Shown one piece after another: positions 8,264 through 18,523 of a stretch of 64,000 nt of DNA. The notes below the pieces were generated by a model, which saw only the letters and a program-made list of their open reading frames with translations, made no database searches and was not told where the DNA came from. Position 1 is the first letter of the stretch, and every line of letters begins with the position of its first letter. Source of the stretch: Rhodospirillaceae bacterium (GTDB lineage Bacteria; Pseudomonadota; Alphaproteobacteria; DSM-16000; Inquilinaceae). Location: contig JACKIG010000018.1 of NCBI GenBank assembly GCA_020638595.1, positions 1 through 64,000 of the forward strand. Reading direction: 5' to 3'. The position numbers were made by a program, and so were the translations under genes.

Positions 8264-9133
8264 TCAGCCGCCTTCCCTGAAACCGGGATACAGCGTCATC
8301 CCGCCGTCGATGAACAGGCTGATGCCCGTGGCATAGTCGGACTCATCCGATGCCAGCCAGACCACCGCCCGGGCGATGTCTTCCGGCTCGCCGATCCGGT
8401 TGTAGGGGATCAGCGTCATCAGCGATTGATACGCCTCCGGCGTGCCCCAGGCAGGCTGGTTCAAGGGCGTACGGATGGCGCCGGGGCAGACGCTGTTCAC
8501 GCGGATGCGATGTTCGGCAAGCTCCTGCGCCATGCTCTTGGTCATCAGCATGACCCCGCCCTTGGAGGCGGCGTAGTTCACATGGCCGGCCCACGGGATC
8601 ACCTCGTGGACGGAGCTCATGGACACGATCTTGCCGGCGGCGGACGAGATCTCCGGCCGCACGCCGCGGCGCAGGAACTCGCGCACGGCCTCGCGCGCAC
8701 ACAGGAACTGGCCGGTCAGGTTGACGTTGAGCACCAGCGTCCACTGGTCCATCGTCATTTCGTGCAACGGGGCATCGCGCTGCAGGCCGGCATTGTTGAC
8801 CAGGATGTCGATGGTGCCGAAGGCGTCGATCATCCGGGCGAACATCGCCTGGACCTGGTCTTCCTTCGACACGTCGGCCTTGATCGCCATGGCCTTGACC
8901 CCGTGCGCCTCGATCGCCGCGACGACGCGCTGGGCGGCATCCTCGTTGACGATGTAGTTGACGACGACGTCCGCGCCGGCCGCGCCGAGGGCGATGGCCA
9001 CGGCCTCGCCGATGCCGGAATTGGCGCCGGTGACAAGGGCCTTCTGGCCCTTCAGCCGCCGCTGCGGGTCCACCGGGCGGGGCATGACCACTGCCGGCGT
9101 CTCGTGTTCGGGACCGTTGCTCATCCGTGTCAT
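8264..9133 (-). CDS. Short-chain dehydrogenase, glucose 1-dehydrogenase-like
   Basis: A 289-residue classical SDR. The cofactor motif is ALVTGANSGIGEA, followed by the NNAG motif. The catalytic Ser is in SMSSVHEVIPWAGHVNY and the Tyr-Lys pair in YAASKGG. The C-terminus carries FIDGGMTLYPGF, which with SSVHEVIPW is characteristic of Bacillus-type glucose 1-dehydrogenases (beta-D-glucose to gluconolactone with NAD(P)). An N-terminal extension of about 25 residues precedes the fold. Start 9133 or 9124 are both possible. It lies 61 bases downstream of a GH15 glycosidase on the same strand; together they could release and oxidise glucose. That pathway is inference. Confidence 0.85.
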   Translation of the reverse strand: MTRMSNGPEHETPAVVMPRPVDPQRRLKGQKALVTGANSGIGEAVAIALGAAGADVVVNYIVNEDAAQRVVAAIEAHGVKAMAIKADVSKEDQVQAMFARMIDAFGTIDILVNNAGLQRDAPLHEMTMDQWTLVLNVNLTGQFLCAREAVREFLRRGVRPEISSAAGKIVSMSSVHEVIPWAGHVNYAASKGGVMLMTKSMAQELAEHRIRVNSVCPGAIRTPLNQPAWGTPEAYQSLMTLIPYNRIGEPEDIARAVVWLASDESDYATGISLFIDGGMTLYPGFREGG

Positions 9134-9194
9134 CCCATTTCCAGGGCCGCCGTTCGCCGCCGCGGCCGATGGCGGATTGGCCAGGCCTGCGGCG

Positions 9195-11042
9195 CTATCC
9201 GCCCTGATGCCGGTCGCTCAAGGCCCGGTCGAGATTGAAGGCCGCGCTGATCAGCGAGAGATGGGTGAAGGCCTGGGGGAAATTGCCCAGCGCTTCGCCG
9301 CGCTTGCCCGTCTCCTCCGCATAGAGGCCGACGTGATTGGCGAAGCCCAGCATACGCTCGAAGATCAGCCGGGCCTCGTCCAGCCACTTGTGGTCGAAGT
9401 GCCCGGCCCGCGTCATCGCCTCCACCAGCCAGAAGGTGCAGATGTTGAAGGTGCCTTCCTCGCCGGACAGGCCGTCTGAGATCTCGCCGATATTGTAGCG
9501 GTAGACCAGGCTGTTGGCGACCAGGCCGCCGTCTTCCGGCGGCTTCAGCGTCTCGCGCAGCGTGCTCAGCATGCGCGGGTCGCTGGGTGCCACGAAGAAC
9601 ACCAGCGGCATCATCAGATTGGCCGCATCCAGCGCATCGCTGCCATAGGCCTGGACGAAGGCCTTGCGTTCCTCGTTCCAGCCGCGGGTCATGATGTCTT
9701 CATAGATCTCGTCGCGCACCTGCTGCCAGCGCGCCCGGTCGGCGGGGAAGGACCGCTTGTCGGCCAGGCGCAGGCCGCGGTCGATGGCCACCCAGCACAT
9801 CAGCTTGGAATAGACGAAATCGCGCTGGCCGCCGCGGACCTCCCACACGCCCTCATCTTGCAGCTTCCAGTTGTCGCAGACCCAGTCGACGAAACGGCGC
9901 AGCGGCACCCACATGTCGTAGGAGATGGGCTCGCCGTTCTTGTTGAAGATGTAGGCCGCATCCAGAAGCTCGCCGTAGATGTCGAGCTGCAGCTGGTCAT
10001 GCGCGCCGTTGCCGATGCGCACGGGCCTGGAGCCCCTGTATCCGTCCAGGTGATCCAGCGTCTCTTCCGTCAGGTCCGTGCGGCCGTCGATGCCGTACAT
10101 GATCTGCAACGGGTAGGCGGCGTCGGCGTCCTTGCAGAGATGGGACAGGAATCGCATGAACGCCGCGGCTTCCCCGGCAAACCCCAGGCGCAAGAGCGCA
10201 TAGACCGAGAAGGCGGAATCGCGCACCCAGGTATAGCGGTAGTCCCAGTTGCGCTCGCCGCCCACGCCCTCCGGCAGGCTGCAGGTGGGCGCGGCGACGA
10301 TGGCGCCCGTCGGTTCGTAGGTCATCAGCTTCAGGGCCAGTGCGGACCGGTGGACCATCTCCCGCCAGCGCCCCCGGTAATTGGACTGGCTGAGCCAGTT
10401 GCGCCAATAGGCCACCGTCTCGCGGAACAGCGCCTCGGTCGTCCCCTCGCTCAAGACCAGTTCGCTGCCGAAATCGTCCTCGATCAGCCGCAGCACGAAG
10501 ATCGCCGACTCCCCCTCCTCCAGGGTGAATTCCGCTACGGCCGCATCGCCGTCGATCCGCATGTCGATGGTCGTGGCCAGGCCGAGGCTGAGGGACGGGG
10601 AGGTGAAGCGGATGCCGCCGGGCACGGCGCTGGCCTGGTGGCCGTCGCGTGCGAAGTTGAACGCGGGCTTGCAGACGACGCGGAACGTCGTTGTGCCGCG
10701 CATGGAGGTCAGGCGGCGGATCAGCTGGCGGCGCTGGTGCCCGGCCACGGCCGTGGCGCCGATCGGCATGAAGTCGATCAGTTCGGCCGCGCCGGCATGG
10801 GCGAGGAAGCGCGTGACCAGCACATTCGTGTCCGGCCAGTAGAACTGCTTGTTGGTCGTGTCCTCGTCGAGGGCTTCGACGCTGAAATGGCCGCCCTTGC
10901 CGTCGTCCAGCATGCGCCCGAACACCGCCGGCGAGTCGAAGCGCGGCAGGCACATCCAATCGACGGAGCCGTTGATCCCGACCAGCGCGACCGTGTGAAG
11001 GTTGCCGATCATGCCGTAGGACTCGATGGGTTGATAGGCCAT
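9195..11042 (-). CDS. Glycoside hydrolase family 15 protein (glucoamylase/trehalase-like)
   Basis: A 615-residue GH15 protein. The N-terminal beta-sandwich starts with QPIESYGMIGNLHTVALVG, then GSVDWMCLPRFDSPAVFG, as in GH15 trehalases and glucoamylase-like enzymes. The (alpha/alpha)6 barrel contains GGERNWDYRYTWVRDSAFSV and the later EEGTFNICTFWLVEAM, both family hallmarks around the catalytic acids. The frame is open for another 109 codons upstream, but the ATG at 11042 matches the family start and follows CGGGGAGCGAG. No signal peptide is seen, so cytoplasmic action on trehalose or a glucoside is likely. It is probably in an operon with the glucose-dehydrogenase-like SDR. Confidence 0.9.
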   Translation of the reverse strand: MAYQPIESYGMIGNLHTVALVGINGSVDWMCLPRFDSPAVFGRMLDDGKGGHFSVEALDEDTTNKQFYWPDTNVLVTRFLAHAGAAELIDFMPIGATAVAGHQRRQLIRRLTSMRGTTTFRVVCKPAFNFARDGHQASAVPGGIRFTSPSLSLGLATTIDMRIDGDAAVAEFTLEEGESAIFVLRLIEDDFGSELVLSEGTTEALFRETVAYWRNWLSQSNYRGRWREMVHRSALALKLMTYEPTGAIVAAPTCSLPEGVGGERNWDYRYTWVRDSAFSVYALLRLGFAGEAAAFMRFLSHLCKDADAAYPLQIMYGIDGRTDLTEETLDHLDGYRGSRPVRIGNGAHDQLQLDIYGELLDAAYIFNKNGEPISYDMWVPLRRFVDWVCDNWKLQDEGVWEVRGGQRDFVYSKLMCWVAIDRGLRLADKRSFPADRARWQQVRDEIYEDIMTRGWNEERKAFVQAYGSDALDAANLMMPLVFFVAPSDPRMLSTLRETLKPPEDGGLVANSLVYRYNIGEISDGLSGEEGTFNICTFWLVEAMTRAGHFDHKWLDEARLIFERMLGFANHVGLYAEETGKRGEALGNFPQAFTHLSLISAAFNLDRALSDRHQGG

Positions 11043-11280
11043 GGCCTGCTCGCTCCCCGCTGGACCCTGTCGTGGCGGCCGCGGACGGTGCCGGAGGTCC
11101 GGAAATCCTCCCTGCACGGCGCCTTCGATGACGGTGGTGCAGAATCGGTTACAGTCAAGCGTGGGTGCCGGCCGGCCGGAGGTCCACGGTCCTGGTGGCC
11201 AAACGGTGCACCCCCGGGGCGGGTTCCGCGGTTTTCTGGCCACGGCAAGGGGCTGGGGGCGCTCAACAAGGGGGATAACC

Positions 11281-14200
11281 GTGCGCATGGCCGCGATGAT
11301 GAAGACGGCGTTGCCGGGCCGGCGTCCCGTGGGCGTGTGCCGCCGGGCCGTGGGCCTGGCAGGGGTCATGCTGCTTGCCGTCGCGGCAACGTTGCCGGCC
11401 GGTCCGGCCGGGGCGCAGCCGGCGGCGTGCCAGTACAGCGAAGACGGCGATTGCGACGAGCCGTCGATCCTGGGCAGCGGCCTGTGTCCCCGCGGAACCG
11501 ACCGCAGCGACTGTGCCGCCGCCGACGCCGTGGCCGCATCCGTACTGGCACCGGATGAGGTAAGCCGGCTAATCGAATTCGGGCGCCAGGTTCAGGAAGC
11601 CGAGGACATCGGCGGCGACATCGTGGAGCCGTTGCTGCGGGGGCTCGGGCTCTTGCAGGCGGCCTATGACCGCGGCGAGGCCGACGCCGCCGACCTGTTC
11701 CTGGCGATGCTGATCCGGCTGAACGAGGAAGGCAGCCGCCGGCGGGATGCGGGCGACTACCGCACCGCCATCCGCCTGTTCGAACGCGGCGCCGGCCTGG
11801 CCGCCACCGTCTACGGCGCCGACCGGCCGATCGTCGGACGGTTTCTCAACAATCTGGGGCTGGTCTACCAGGAGACCGGGGAGAGTGCCGCGGCCGAGCT
11901 GGTCTATCGCCATGGGCTTGCGATCGTCCGCAATGCCCATGGCGCGGAGAGCGAGGAGGTCGCGGTCGCGCTGGACAACCTGGCCGGCCTGCGCCGCGTC
12001 CAGGGCGATCTGGACGCGGCCGCGCGTCTCTACCGGCAGGCCATCGACATCCTTGAGGCGACCGCAGGGGCGGACAGCCTGCAGGTCTCGATCTCGCTGA
12101 ACAATCTGGCGGTCGTCGTCCAGCATCAGGGGAACTACCCCCTCGCACGCGATCTGCTGCAACGCGTCCTGTCCATCCGCGAACGCACCCTGGGGCCGGA
12201 CCACCGCGCCGTCGCCACCGTGCTGAACAACCTCGCGGCCTTGCATGGCCGCCTGGGGGAATGGGCGGCGGCCGCGACGCTCTATGAACGCGCCCTGGCG
12301 ATCGTCGAAGGCGAGGGCGGTCCCGACACGCCGGATGTCGCGACGATCCTGGACAACCTGGCCGACGCCTATCACGGCCGCGGCGACATCGACCGGGCAT
12401 TGCCGCTTCTGATGAGGGCCCTGATCATCCGGCGGCAGATGTTCGGGCCGGGGCATCCGGAGACGGCGAGAAGCCTGAACAACCTGGCGGCCCACTACGA
12501 TGCCATCGGCGCCTGGGATGAGGCAGAGGCCCTGTACCGCGCGGCGCTGGAGGTGTTCGAGGCCTCCCTGGGGCCGGATCATCCGTCGGTCGCCACCGCC
12601 CTGGTCAACCTGGCCATCGCCGAGGGCCGGCTGGACGGCGCCGCCGCTGCCCCCGCCCCCCTCGAACGGGCCGTCGCGATCCGGCAGCACAGCTTCGGGC
12701 CGGACCATCCCGACACCGCAAGCGGCCTGGCGGACCTCGCGATCGCCTATGACGCCATCGGGGAGCACGAGCGGGCGGGCGATGCGATCGGTGCTGCCCG
12801 CGCCGGCTTGCAGCGCTGGCTCAGCCGCCTGGATGCCGACCGGATGGTGGCGATCGCGGCGTCGCCGACGCCGCAGGACGTGCTTGGCGACGTGCTGTGG
12901 CTGTCCGGGCGATGGGCGGGCGAGGCCGAGACGGACGCCGAGCGCACCCGCTGGGTCGCCGAGAGCTTCGATGCCGCGCAGCTTCTGCGGTTCACCGCAA
13001 CCAGCCAGTCCATTGCCAGGATGGCGGCACGGTTCGCCGCCGGCGACGATGGGCTGGCGCGGCTGGTGCGCGACCGGCAGGAAACGGCGGAACGGCTTGC
13101 CGCGCTTCAGGCCGAGCTGGTCGACCTGGTATCGTCCGGTGCGTCGGGGGGGGGCGGCGATGCCATCCGCCGCGGCATCGCGGACCTCAGCGGGGCGCTG
13201 GCCACGCAGGATGCGGCGATCGCCCGCGATTTCCCGGCCTATGCCGCCCTGGCGCGGCCGCAGCCCCTGCCGCTGGCCGAGGCGCAGGCCCTGTTGCGCC
13301 CGGGCGAGGCGCTGGTCGTGTTCACCGTGCTTGCCGAGGTGTCGTATGCCTGGGTCGTGCGGCCGCAGGGCGCGGTCATGGCGGTGCTGCCGGTCGGCGA
13401 GGACGAGCTTGCCGGCATGGTCACGCTGTTGCGCCGGTGGCTGGACCCGGCCGCACGGCCGGGGGTGGCGGGCGATGACGACCCGCTGGCCGTGGCGCAT
13501 GGGCTCTACACATCCCTGTGGCAGCCGCTGGAAGGGGCGCTGGACGGCGTTGGCCACGTTCTGGCCGTGCCCGACGGGCCGCTGGCCAGCCTGCCCCTTG
13601 CCGTCCTGGTGCGCACGCCTGCCGACGGCGCCGTCGCGGCGGGGCTGACGGCGGACCGGCTCCGCCGCACGGGCTGGCTGATCCGCGATCATGCCTTCAC
13701 CACGCTGCCTGCCGTCGACTCGCTGCGGGCGCTGCGCCGGCTGGCGGGCGGACGCACGACGGAGGATCGCTTCATCGGGTTCGGCGATCCGGTGCTGGCC
13801 GGCGGGCCGCCGGCCACGCCTGCGGCGCAGCCCGGCCGGCGCGGCATCGCCACATCCCACGGCCTCAGCCAGCTGCCGCGGCTTCCGGAGACGGCGGAGG
13901 AGCTGCTGGGCATCGCCGCGTCGCTGGAAGGGTGGCGCACCGACCTCTACCTCGACACCCAGGCGACGGAGGCGCGCGTGAAGGCCCTGAGCCGGTCGGG
14001 GGCGTTGGGGGCGGCCCGGATCCTGGCGTTTGCCACCCATGGCCTGATGTCGGGGGAGCTGCGCGGCTTCGACGAGCCGGGACTGGTGCTGACGCCGCCG
14101 GCCGACGCCACGGACGACGATGACGGCCTGCTGGGGGCAAGCGAGATTGCCCGGCTGGACCTGGGCGCCGAATGGGTGGTGCTGTCGGCCTGCAACACCG

Positions 14201-14502
14201 CGGGCCCGGATGGGCGGCCGGGGGCGGAAGGCCTGTCGGGATTGGCGCGGGCGTTCTTCCATGCCGGTGCACGATCGCTGCTGGTGTCGCACTGGGCGGT
14301 GTATTCGGAGGCGGCACAGGCGCTGACGACCGGCACGTTCCACAGGCTGGCGGACGATCCGGCCCTGGATCGGGCAGAGGCGCTGCGCCGGACCATGCTG
14401 GCCTTGATCGACGGGCTGCCCGACCCGCATCCTTCCTATTGGGCGCCGTTCGTCGTCGTCGGCGAGGGCGGAACGGTCGGCAGCGCCGCAGGGCGCGATT
14501 GA
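11281..14502 (+). CDS. Secreted TPR-CHAT (caspase-like) protein
   Basis: A 1073-residue protein. The N-terminal signal peptide has a hydrophobic core containing VGLAGVMLLAVAATLPAG and a probable AGAQ cleavage site. A small four-cysteine motif follows, CQYSEDGDCDEP then GLCPRGTDRSDC. About ten tetratricopeptide repeats run from residue 90 to 520; NNLAVVV, NNLAALHG and NNLAAHYD mark units. The C-terminal CHAT domain (about residues 720-1065) has the caspase-type His in ILAFATHGLMSGEL and Cys in VVLSACNTAG, so the dyad is intact. A GTG start at 11281 follows AAGGGGG. CHAT proteins are cysteine peptidase relatives; the signal peptide puts this one in the periplasm or outside. The target is unknown. 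It is divergent from the GH15 gene and 18 bases before a dehydrogenase gene. Confidence 0.88.
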   Translation: MRMAAMMKTALPGRRPVGVCRRAVGLAGVMLLAVAATLPAGPAGAQPAACQYSEDGDCDEPSILGSGLCPRGTDRSDCAAADAVAASVLAPDEVSRLIEFGRQVQEAEDIGGDIVEPLLRGLGLLQAAYDRGEADAADLFLAMLIRLNEEGSRRRDAGDYRTAIRLFERGAGLAATVYGADRPIVGRFLNNLGLVYQETGESAAAELVYRHGLAIVRNAHGAESEEVAVALDNLAGLRRVQGDLDAAARLYRQAIDILEATAGADSLQVSISLNNLAVVVQHQGNYPLARDLLQRVLSIRERTLGPDHRAVATVLNNLAALHGRLGEWAAAATLYERALAIVEGEGGPDTPDVATILDNLADAYHGRGDIDRALPLLMRALIIRRQMFGPGHPETARSLNNLAAHYDAIGAWDEAEALYRAALEVFEASLGPDHPSVATALVNLAIAEGRLDGAAAAPAPLERAVAIRQHSFGPDHPDTASGLADLAIAYDAIGEHERAGDAIGAARAGLQRWLSRLDADRMVAIAASPTPQDVLGDVLWLSGRWAGEAETDAERTRWVAESFDAAQLLRFTATSQSIARMAARFAAGDDGLARLVRDRQETAERLAALQAELVDLVSSGASGGGGDAIRRGIADLSGALATQDAAIARDFPAYAALARPQPLPLAEAQALLRPGEALVVFTVLAEVSYAWVVRPQGAVMAVLPVGEDELAGMVTLLRRWLDPAARPGVAGDDDPLAVAHGLYTSLWQPLEGALDGVGHVLAVPDGPLASLPLAVLVRTPADGAVAAGLTADRLRRTGWLIRDHAFTTLPAVDSLRALRRLAGGRTTEDRFIGFGDPVLAGGPPATPAAQPGRRGIATSHGLSQLPRLPETAEELLGIAASLEGWRTDLYLDTQATEARVKALSRSGALGAARILAFATHGLMSGELRGFDEPGLVLTPPADATDDDDGLLGASEIARLDLGAEWVVLSACNTAGPDGRPGAEGLSGLARAFFHAGARSLLVSHWAVYSEAAQALTTGTFHRLADDPALDRAEALRRTMLALIDGLPDPHPSYWAPFVVVGEGGTVGSAAGRD

Positions 14503-14520
14503 GATGGAAGGGATCAGCAC

Positions 14521-15489
<969 letters not shown>

Positions 15490-15491
15490 CG

Positions 15492-15524
15492 CCGGGCCGT
15501 GGCGCGATGCTGCGGCCGGCCCGG
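15492..15524. terminator. GC hairpin between convergent genes
   Basis: CCGGGCC (15492-15498) pairs with GGCCCGG (15518-15524) in the 56-base gap between two convergent genes, with a 19-base loop. It may act as a bidirectional terminator. It has no U-tract, so confidence is low. Confidence 0.3.
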
Positions 15525-15545
15525 TTAGCCCGATGTCGTCCTGCC

Positions 15546-17234
15546 CTACCGCTGCTGCGTCTGCCAGTGCGGGTGGATCCACACCGGCGCGTCCGACGGC
15601 GGCGGCGGCGGCCGGCCGCGGATGGCATCGGCAAGCTTTTCCGCCATCATGATGGTCGGAATGTTCAGGTTGGCCGAGACGATGTCCGGCATGATCGAAC
15701 TGTCGACGACCCGCAGGCCCTCGATCCCGTGCACGCGGCCATAGCCGTCGACCACTGCCCCGCCGGAACCGGGGTCGGCAGAAAAGGGGTCAGACCCCAT
15801 TTTGCAGGTGCAGCTGGGATGATAGGCGGTTTCCGCATGCTCGCGGATGGCGGCGTCGATCTGCGCATCCGTCTGCACCTGCGGACCCGGCAGCAGCTCC
15901 GGCCCGCGATAGGGGTCGAAGGCCGCCTGGGCGAAGACCTCGCGCGTCAGCGTCAGCGCCTCGCGGAAATCGCGCACGTCGTCGTCCGTCGACAGATAGT
16001 TGGGCTGGAGGATCGGCGCGTCCTTCGGGTCGGTCGACCGCAATGCCAGCCGGCCGCGGCTGGTCGGGCGCATCGGCCCGACATGGGCCTGGAAGCCGTG
16101 GCGGTCCGACGGGTTGCCGCCGTCATAGCGCACCGCCATCGGCAGGAAATGGTACTGGATGTCGGGGTGTTCGACGCCGGCCCGGCTGCGGATGAAGCCG
16201 CCGGCCTCGAAATGGTTCGTGGCGCCGAGGCCGGTGCCGGACACCATCCAGCGCACGCCGATGGCCAGCTTGGCCAGCGGGTTCATCACCTTGTAGAGCG
16301 TGACGGGCTGGGTGCAGGCGTATTGCAGGTAGACTTCCAGGTGGTCCTGCAGGTTGCCGCCGACCCCGGGCAGGTCGTTCACGACCGGGATCTTCAGGCC
16401 GCGCAGGTCGTCTGCCGGTCCGATGCCGGACAGCATCAGCAGCTGCGGGGTGTTGATCGGCCCCGACGACAGGATCACCTCGCGTTCGGCCCTGACACTG
16501 CGGACCTCCCCGTCGCGGGCATAGTCCAGCCCGACGGCGATGCCGTTCTCCACGATCAACCGCAGCGCCAGCGCCCCGGTCAGCACCGTCAGGCCCGGCC
16601 GCTTCAGCGCCGGGCGCAGATAGGCGACGGCGGTGGACTGGCGGCGCCCGCCGGCCACCGTCATCTGCATGTCGCCGAAACCTTCCTGCTGGAACCCGTT
16701 CATGTCGTCGGTGAGCGGGTAGCCCGCCTGCCGGCCCGCCTCGATCCAGGCCCGGTAGAGGGGGTTCCGGTCTGGCCGGCCCGTGGTCACGCCCACCGGC
16801 CCGTCGCCGCCGCGCCAGGCATCGGCGCCCTTGTCGCGCCGTTCCAGCTTGCGGAAATAGGGCAGGCAATGGGCATAGGCCCAGTGTTCCAGCCCCGGAC
16901 TTTGCGCCCAGCGATCATAGTCGCGGGCATGCCCGCGGACATGGCACATGCCGTTGATGGATGACGAGCCGCCCAGCACGCGCCCGCGTGGCCAGAACAG
17001 ACGCCGCCCGTCCATATGCGCCTGCGGTTCGGTCCAGTACTGCCAGGCCAGCCGCGGGTCGTGCATGGGATAGGCCAGCGCCGTCGGCATGTGGATATAG
17101 AGGCTGCGGTCCCGACCGCCTGCTTCCAGCAGCAGCACCGAGACGCCCGGATCTTCCGTCAACCGGTTGGCCAGCACGCAGCCGGCCGAGCCGGCGCCGA
17201 CGATCACATAGTCGTATTCGGGCCTGGTCTTCAT
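15546..17234 (-). CDS. GMC-family choline dehydrogenase-like oxidoreductase
   Basis: A 562-residue FAD enzyme. The motif YDYVIVGAGSAGCVLANRL is followed by VLLLEAGG, WPRGRVLGGSSSINGM, and the GMC signature SSGPINTPQLLMLSGIGP. C-terminal YHPSCTCKMG, then GLRVVDSSIMP, is as in BetA. Members oxidise choline or other alcohols. Start 17234 fits BetA-type enzymes; the frame is open much further but is not conserved in character. Divergence from a choline-type ABC operon supports choline to betaine aldehyde, yet no betaine aldehyde dehydrogenase is adjacent. Between CKMG and VVDGYGRV there are about 12 residues (containing DPFSADPGSG), more than in E. coli BetA as I recall it. The extra bases coincide with a GACCCC palindromic repeat. 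Confidence 0.85.
   Translation of the reverse strand: MKTRPEYDYVIVGAGSAGCVLANRLTEDPGVSVLLLEAGGRDRSLYIHMPTALAYPMHDPRLAWQYWTEPQAHMDGRRLFWPRGRVLGGSSSINGMCHVRGHARDYDRWAQSPGLEHWAYAHCLPYFRKLERRDKGADAWRGGDGPVGVTTGRPDRNPLYRAWIEAGRQAGYPLTDDMNGFQQEGFGDMQMTVAGGRRQSTAVAYLRPALKRPGLTVLTGALALRLIVENGIAVGLDYARDGEVRSVRAEREVILSSGPINTPQLLMLSGIGPADDLRGLKIPVVNDLPGVGGNLQDHLEVYLQYACTQPVTLYKVMNPLAKLAIGVRWMVSGTGLGATNHFEAGGFIRSRAGVEHPDIQYHFLPMAVRYDGGNPSDRHGFQAHVGPMRPTSRGRLALRSTDPKDAPILQPNYLSTDDDVRDFREALTLTREVFAQAAFDPYRGPELLPGPQVQTDAQIDAAIREHAETAYHPSCTCKMGSDPFSADPGSGGAVVDGYGRVHGIEGLRVVDSSIMPDIVSANLNIPTIMMAEKLADAIRGRPPPPPSDAPVWIHPHWQTQQR
15782..15803. repeat. GACCCC-type palindromic repeat inside a coding sequence
   Basis: The core GGGGTCAGACCCC (15786-15798) is an imperfect palindrome flanked by A-rich and T-rich arms. 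It lies inside the dehydrogenase gene, where it encodes the unusual KMGSDPFS segment. It shares GACCCC/GGGGTC with repeat copies near 20.6 kb and 28.05 kb, though the match is looser than between those two. Confidence 0.5.
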
Positions 17235-17456
17235 CGTCGCTTCCCGGTCCATCCTGCCCGATTCCCAAGGGCACCATACGACGCGGATGCGGGCCAGGGC
17301 CATGGCGCGGGTGGGGGCCTTTCCCGCCGCCCGGGCAAAAACCCGTTCCCTCCGGCCGGCAATCGGGCCATCGTAGGCGCGTGGCCGACGAGCCACCACA
17401 AGCGGCCGGCGCCGAGGCGCGGCCCTTCCAAGAAGGCAAGAAACAGGGAGCCAGAG

Positions 17457-18404
17457 ATGATGGTCCGTGAATTTGTCAGGTACGTTGCCGTTGCCGGCGT
17501 GGCCGTGTTGCCGGGCCTGGCCCAGGCGGCGGATCCGGATGCCTGCGGCGTTGTCCGTTTCTCCGATGTCGGGTGGACCGACATCACCGCGACGACGGCG
17601 CTGACCAGCGTCGTCCTTCAGGGGCTGGGGTACGAGCCGGAGGCGACGGTGCTGTCGGTGCCCGTCACCTATGCCAGCATGGCCAACGGCGACATCGATG
17701 TCTTCCTGGGCAACTGGATGCCGACCATGGAGGGCGATATCGCGGCCTACCGCGAGGCCGGCACCGTCGACATCATCGGCGTCAACCTGGAGGGTGCCAA
17801 ATACACCCTGGCTGTGCCGACCTATCTGGCCGACGAGGGGCTGACCGACTTCGCCGATATCGCCGAATTCCACGATGCGCTGGACGGCGAGATCTACGGC
17901 ATCGAGCCGGGCAACGACGGCAACCGCCTGATCCAGGACATGATCGACAACGACACGTTCGGCCTCGGCGGGTTCGAACTGGTCGAATCCTCCGAACAGG
18001 GGATGCTGGCCCAGGTGGCCAGGGCGGTGCGCGGGGAGGATGCCATCGTCTTCCTGGGGTGGGAGCCGCACCCCATGAACGCCAATTTCGACCTGACCTA
18101 TCTGACGGGCGGGGACGACATCTTCGGCCCCGATCTGGGCGGCGCCACCATCTATACCAACACGCGGCCCGGCTATGCCGGCGAGTGCCCCAATGTCGGG
18201 CAGCTGCTGGGCAACCTCGAATTCTCCCTGGCGATGGAGAACGAGGTGATGGGCGCCATCCTGGACGACGGCGAGACGCCGGAGGATGCGGCGACGGCCT
18301 GGCTGCAAGCCAATCCCGAGGTTCTCGAGACATGGCTGGACGGTGTGACGACCCTGTCGGGCGACCCTGGCCTGCCGGCCGTGCAGGCCCATCTGGGGCT
18401 CTAG
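17457..18404 (+). CDS. choX: Choline/glycine-betaine ABC transporter substrate-binding protein (ChoX-like)
   Basis: A 315-residue periplasmic binding protein with a signal peptide (MMVREFVRYVAVAGVAVLPG, then LAQA). ChoX-type ligand-box residues are visible: Trp and Asp in DVGWTDITATT, Trp in VFLGNWMPTM, Tyr in KYTLAVPTYL, Asn in PGNDGNRL, and Trp in FLGWEPHPMN. In that family, aromatic side chains cage the trimethylammonium head group. The ATG at 17457 follows AGGGAG at 6 bases. It is the first gene of a three-gene operon and divergent from the choline-dehydrogenase-like gene. A hairpin after its stop may raise its mRNA level over the membrane components. Confidence 0.9.
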   Translation: MMVREFVRYVAVAGVAVLPGLAQAADPDACGVVRFSDVGWTDITATTALTSVVLQGLGYEPEATVLSVPVTYASMANGDIDVFLGNWMPTMEGDIAAYREAGTVDIIGVNLEGAKYTLAVPTYLADEGLTDFADIAEFHDALDGEIYGIEPGNDGNRLIQDMIDNDTFGLGGFELVESSEQGMLAQVARAVRGEDAIVFLGWEPHPMNANFDLTYLTGGDDIFGPDLGGATIYTNTRPGYAGECPNVGQLLGNLEFSLAMENEVMGAILDDGETPEDAATAWLQANPEVLETWLDGVTTLSGDPGLPAVQAHLGL

Positions 18405-18421
18405 CGGCACCCGATCATCGG

Positions 18422-18449
18422 GGCGGCCGCGCGCGATTGCGTGGCCGCC
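18422..18449 (+). promoter_or_regulatory. Intercistronic hairpin after the binding-protein gene
   Basis: GGCGGCC (18422-18428) pairs with GGCCGCC (18443-18449). It stands 17 bases after the binding-protein stop and inside the operon. Such stems commonly protect upstream mRNA and reduce downstream transcription. Confidence 0.4.
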
Positions 18450-18523
18450 TGACCTTTCCCCCGTGACGCCCCGCGAAGCCCGGCTTCGAAGGACGCCACG
18501 CCCGTCGGCGGAGGCATCGGGTC

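Noticed and set aside
15782..15803. Possible frameshift or pseudogene in the choline dehydrogenase-like gene
   Set aside because: The frame continues through the repeat and all C-terminal family motifs follow intact, so the insertion is in frame.
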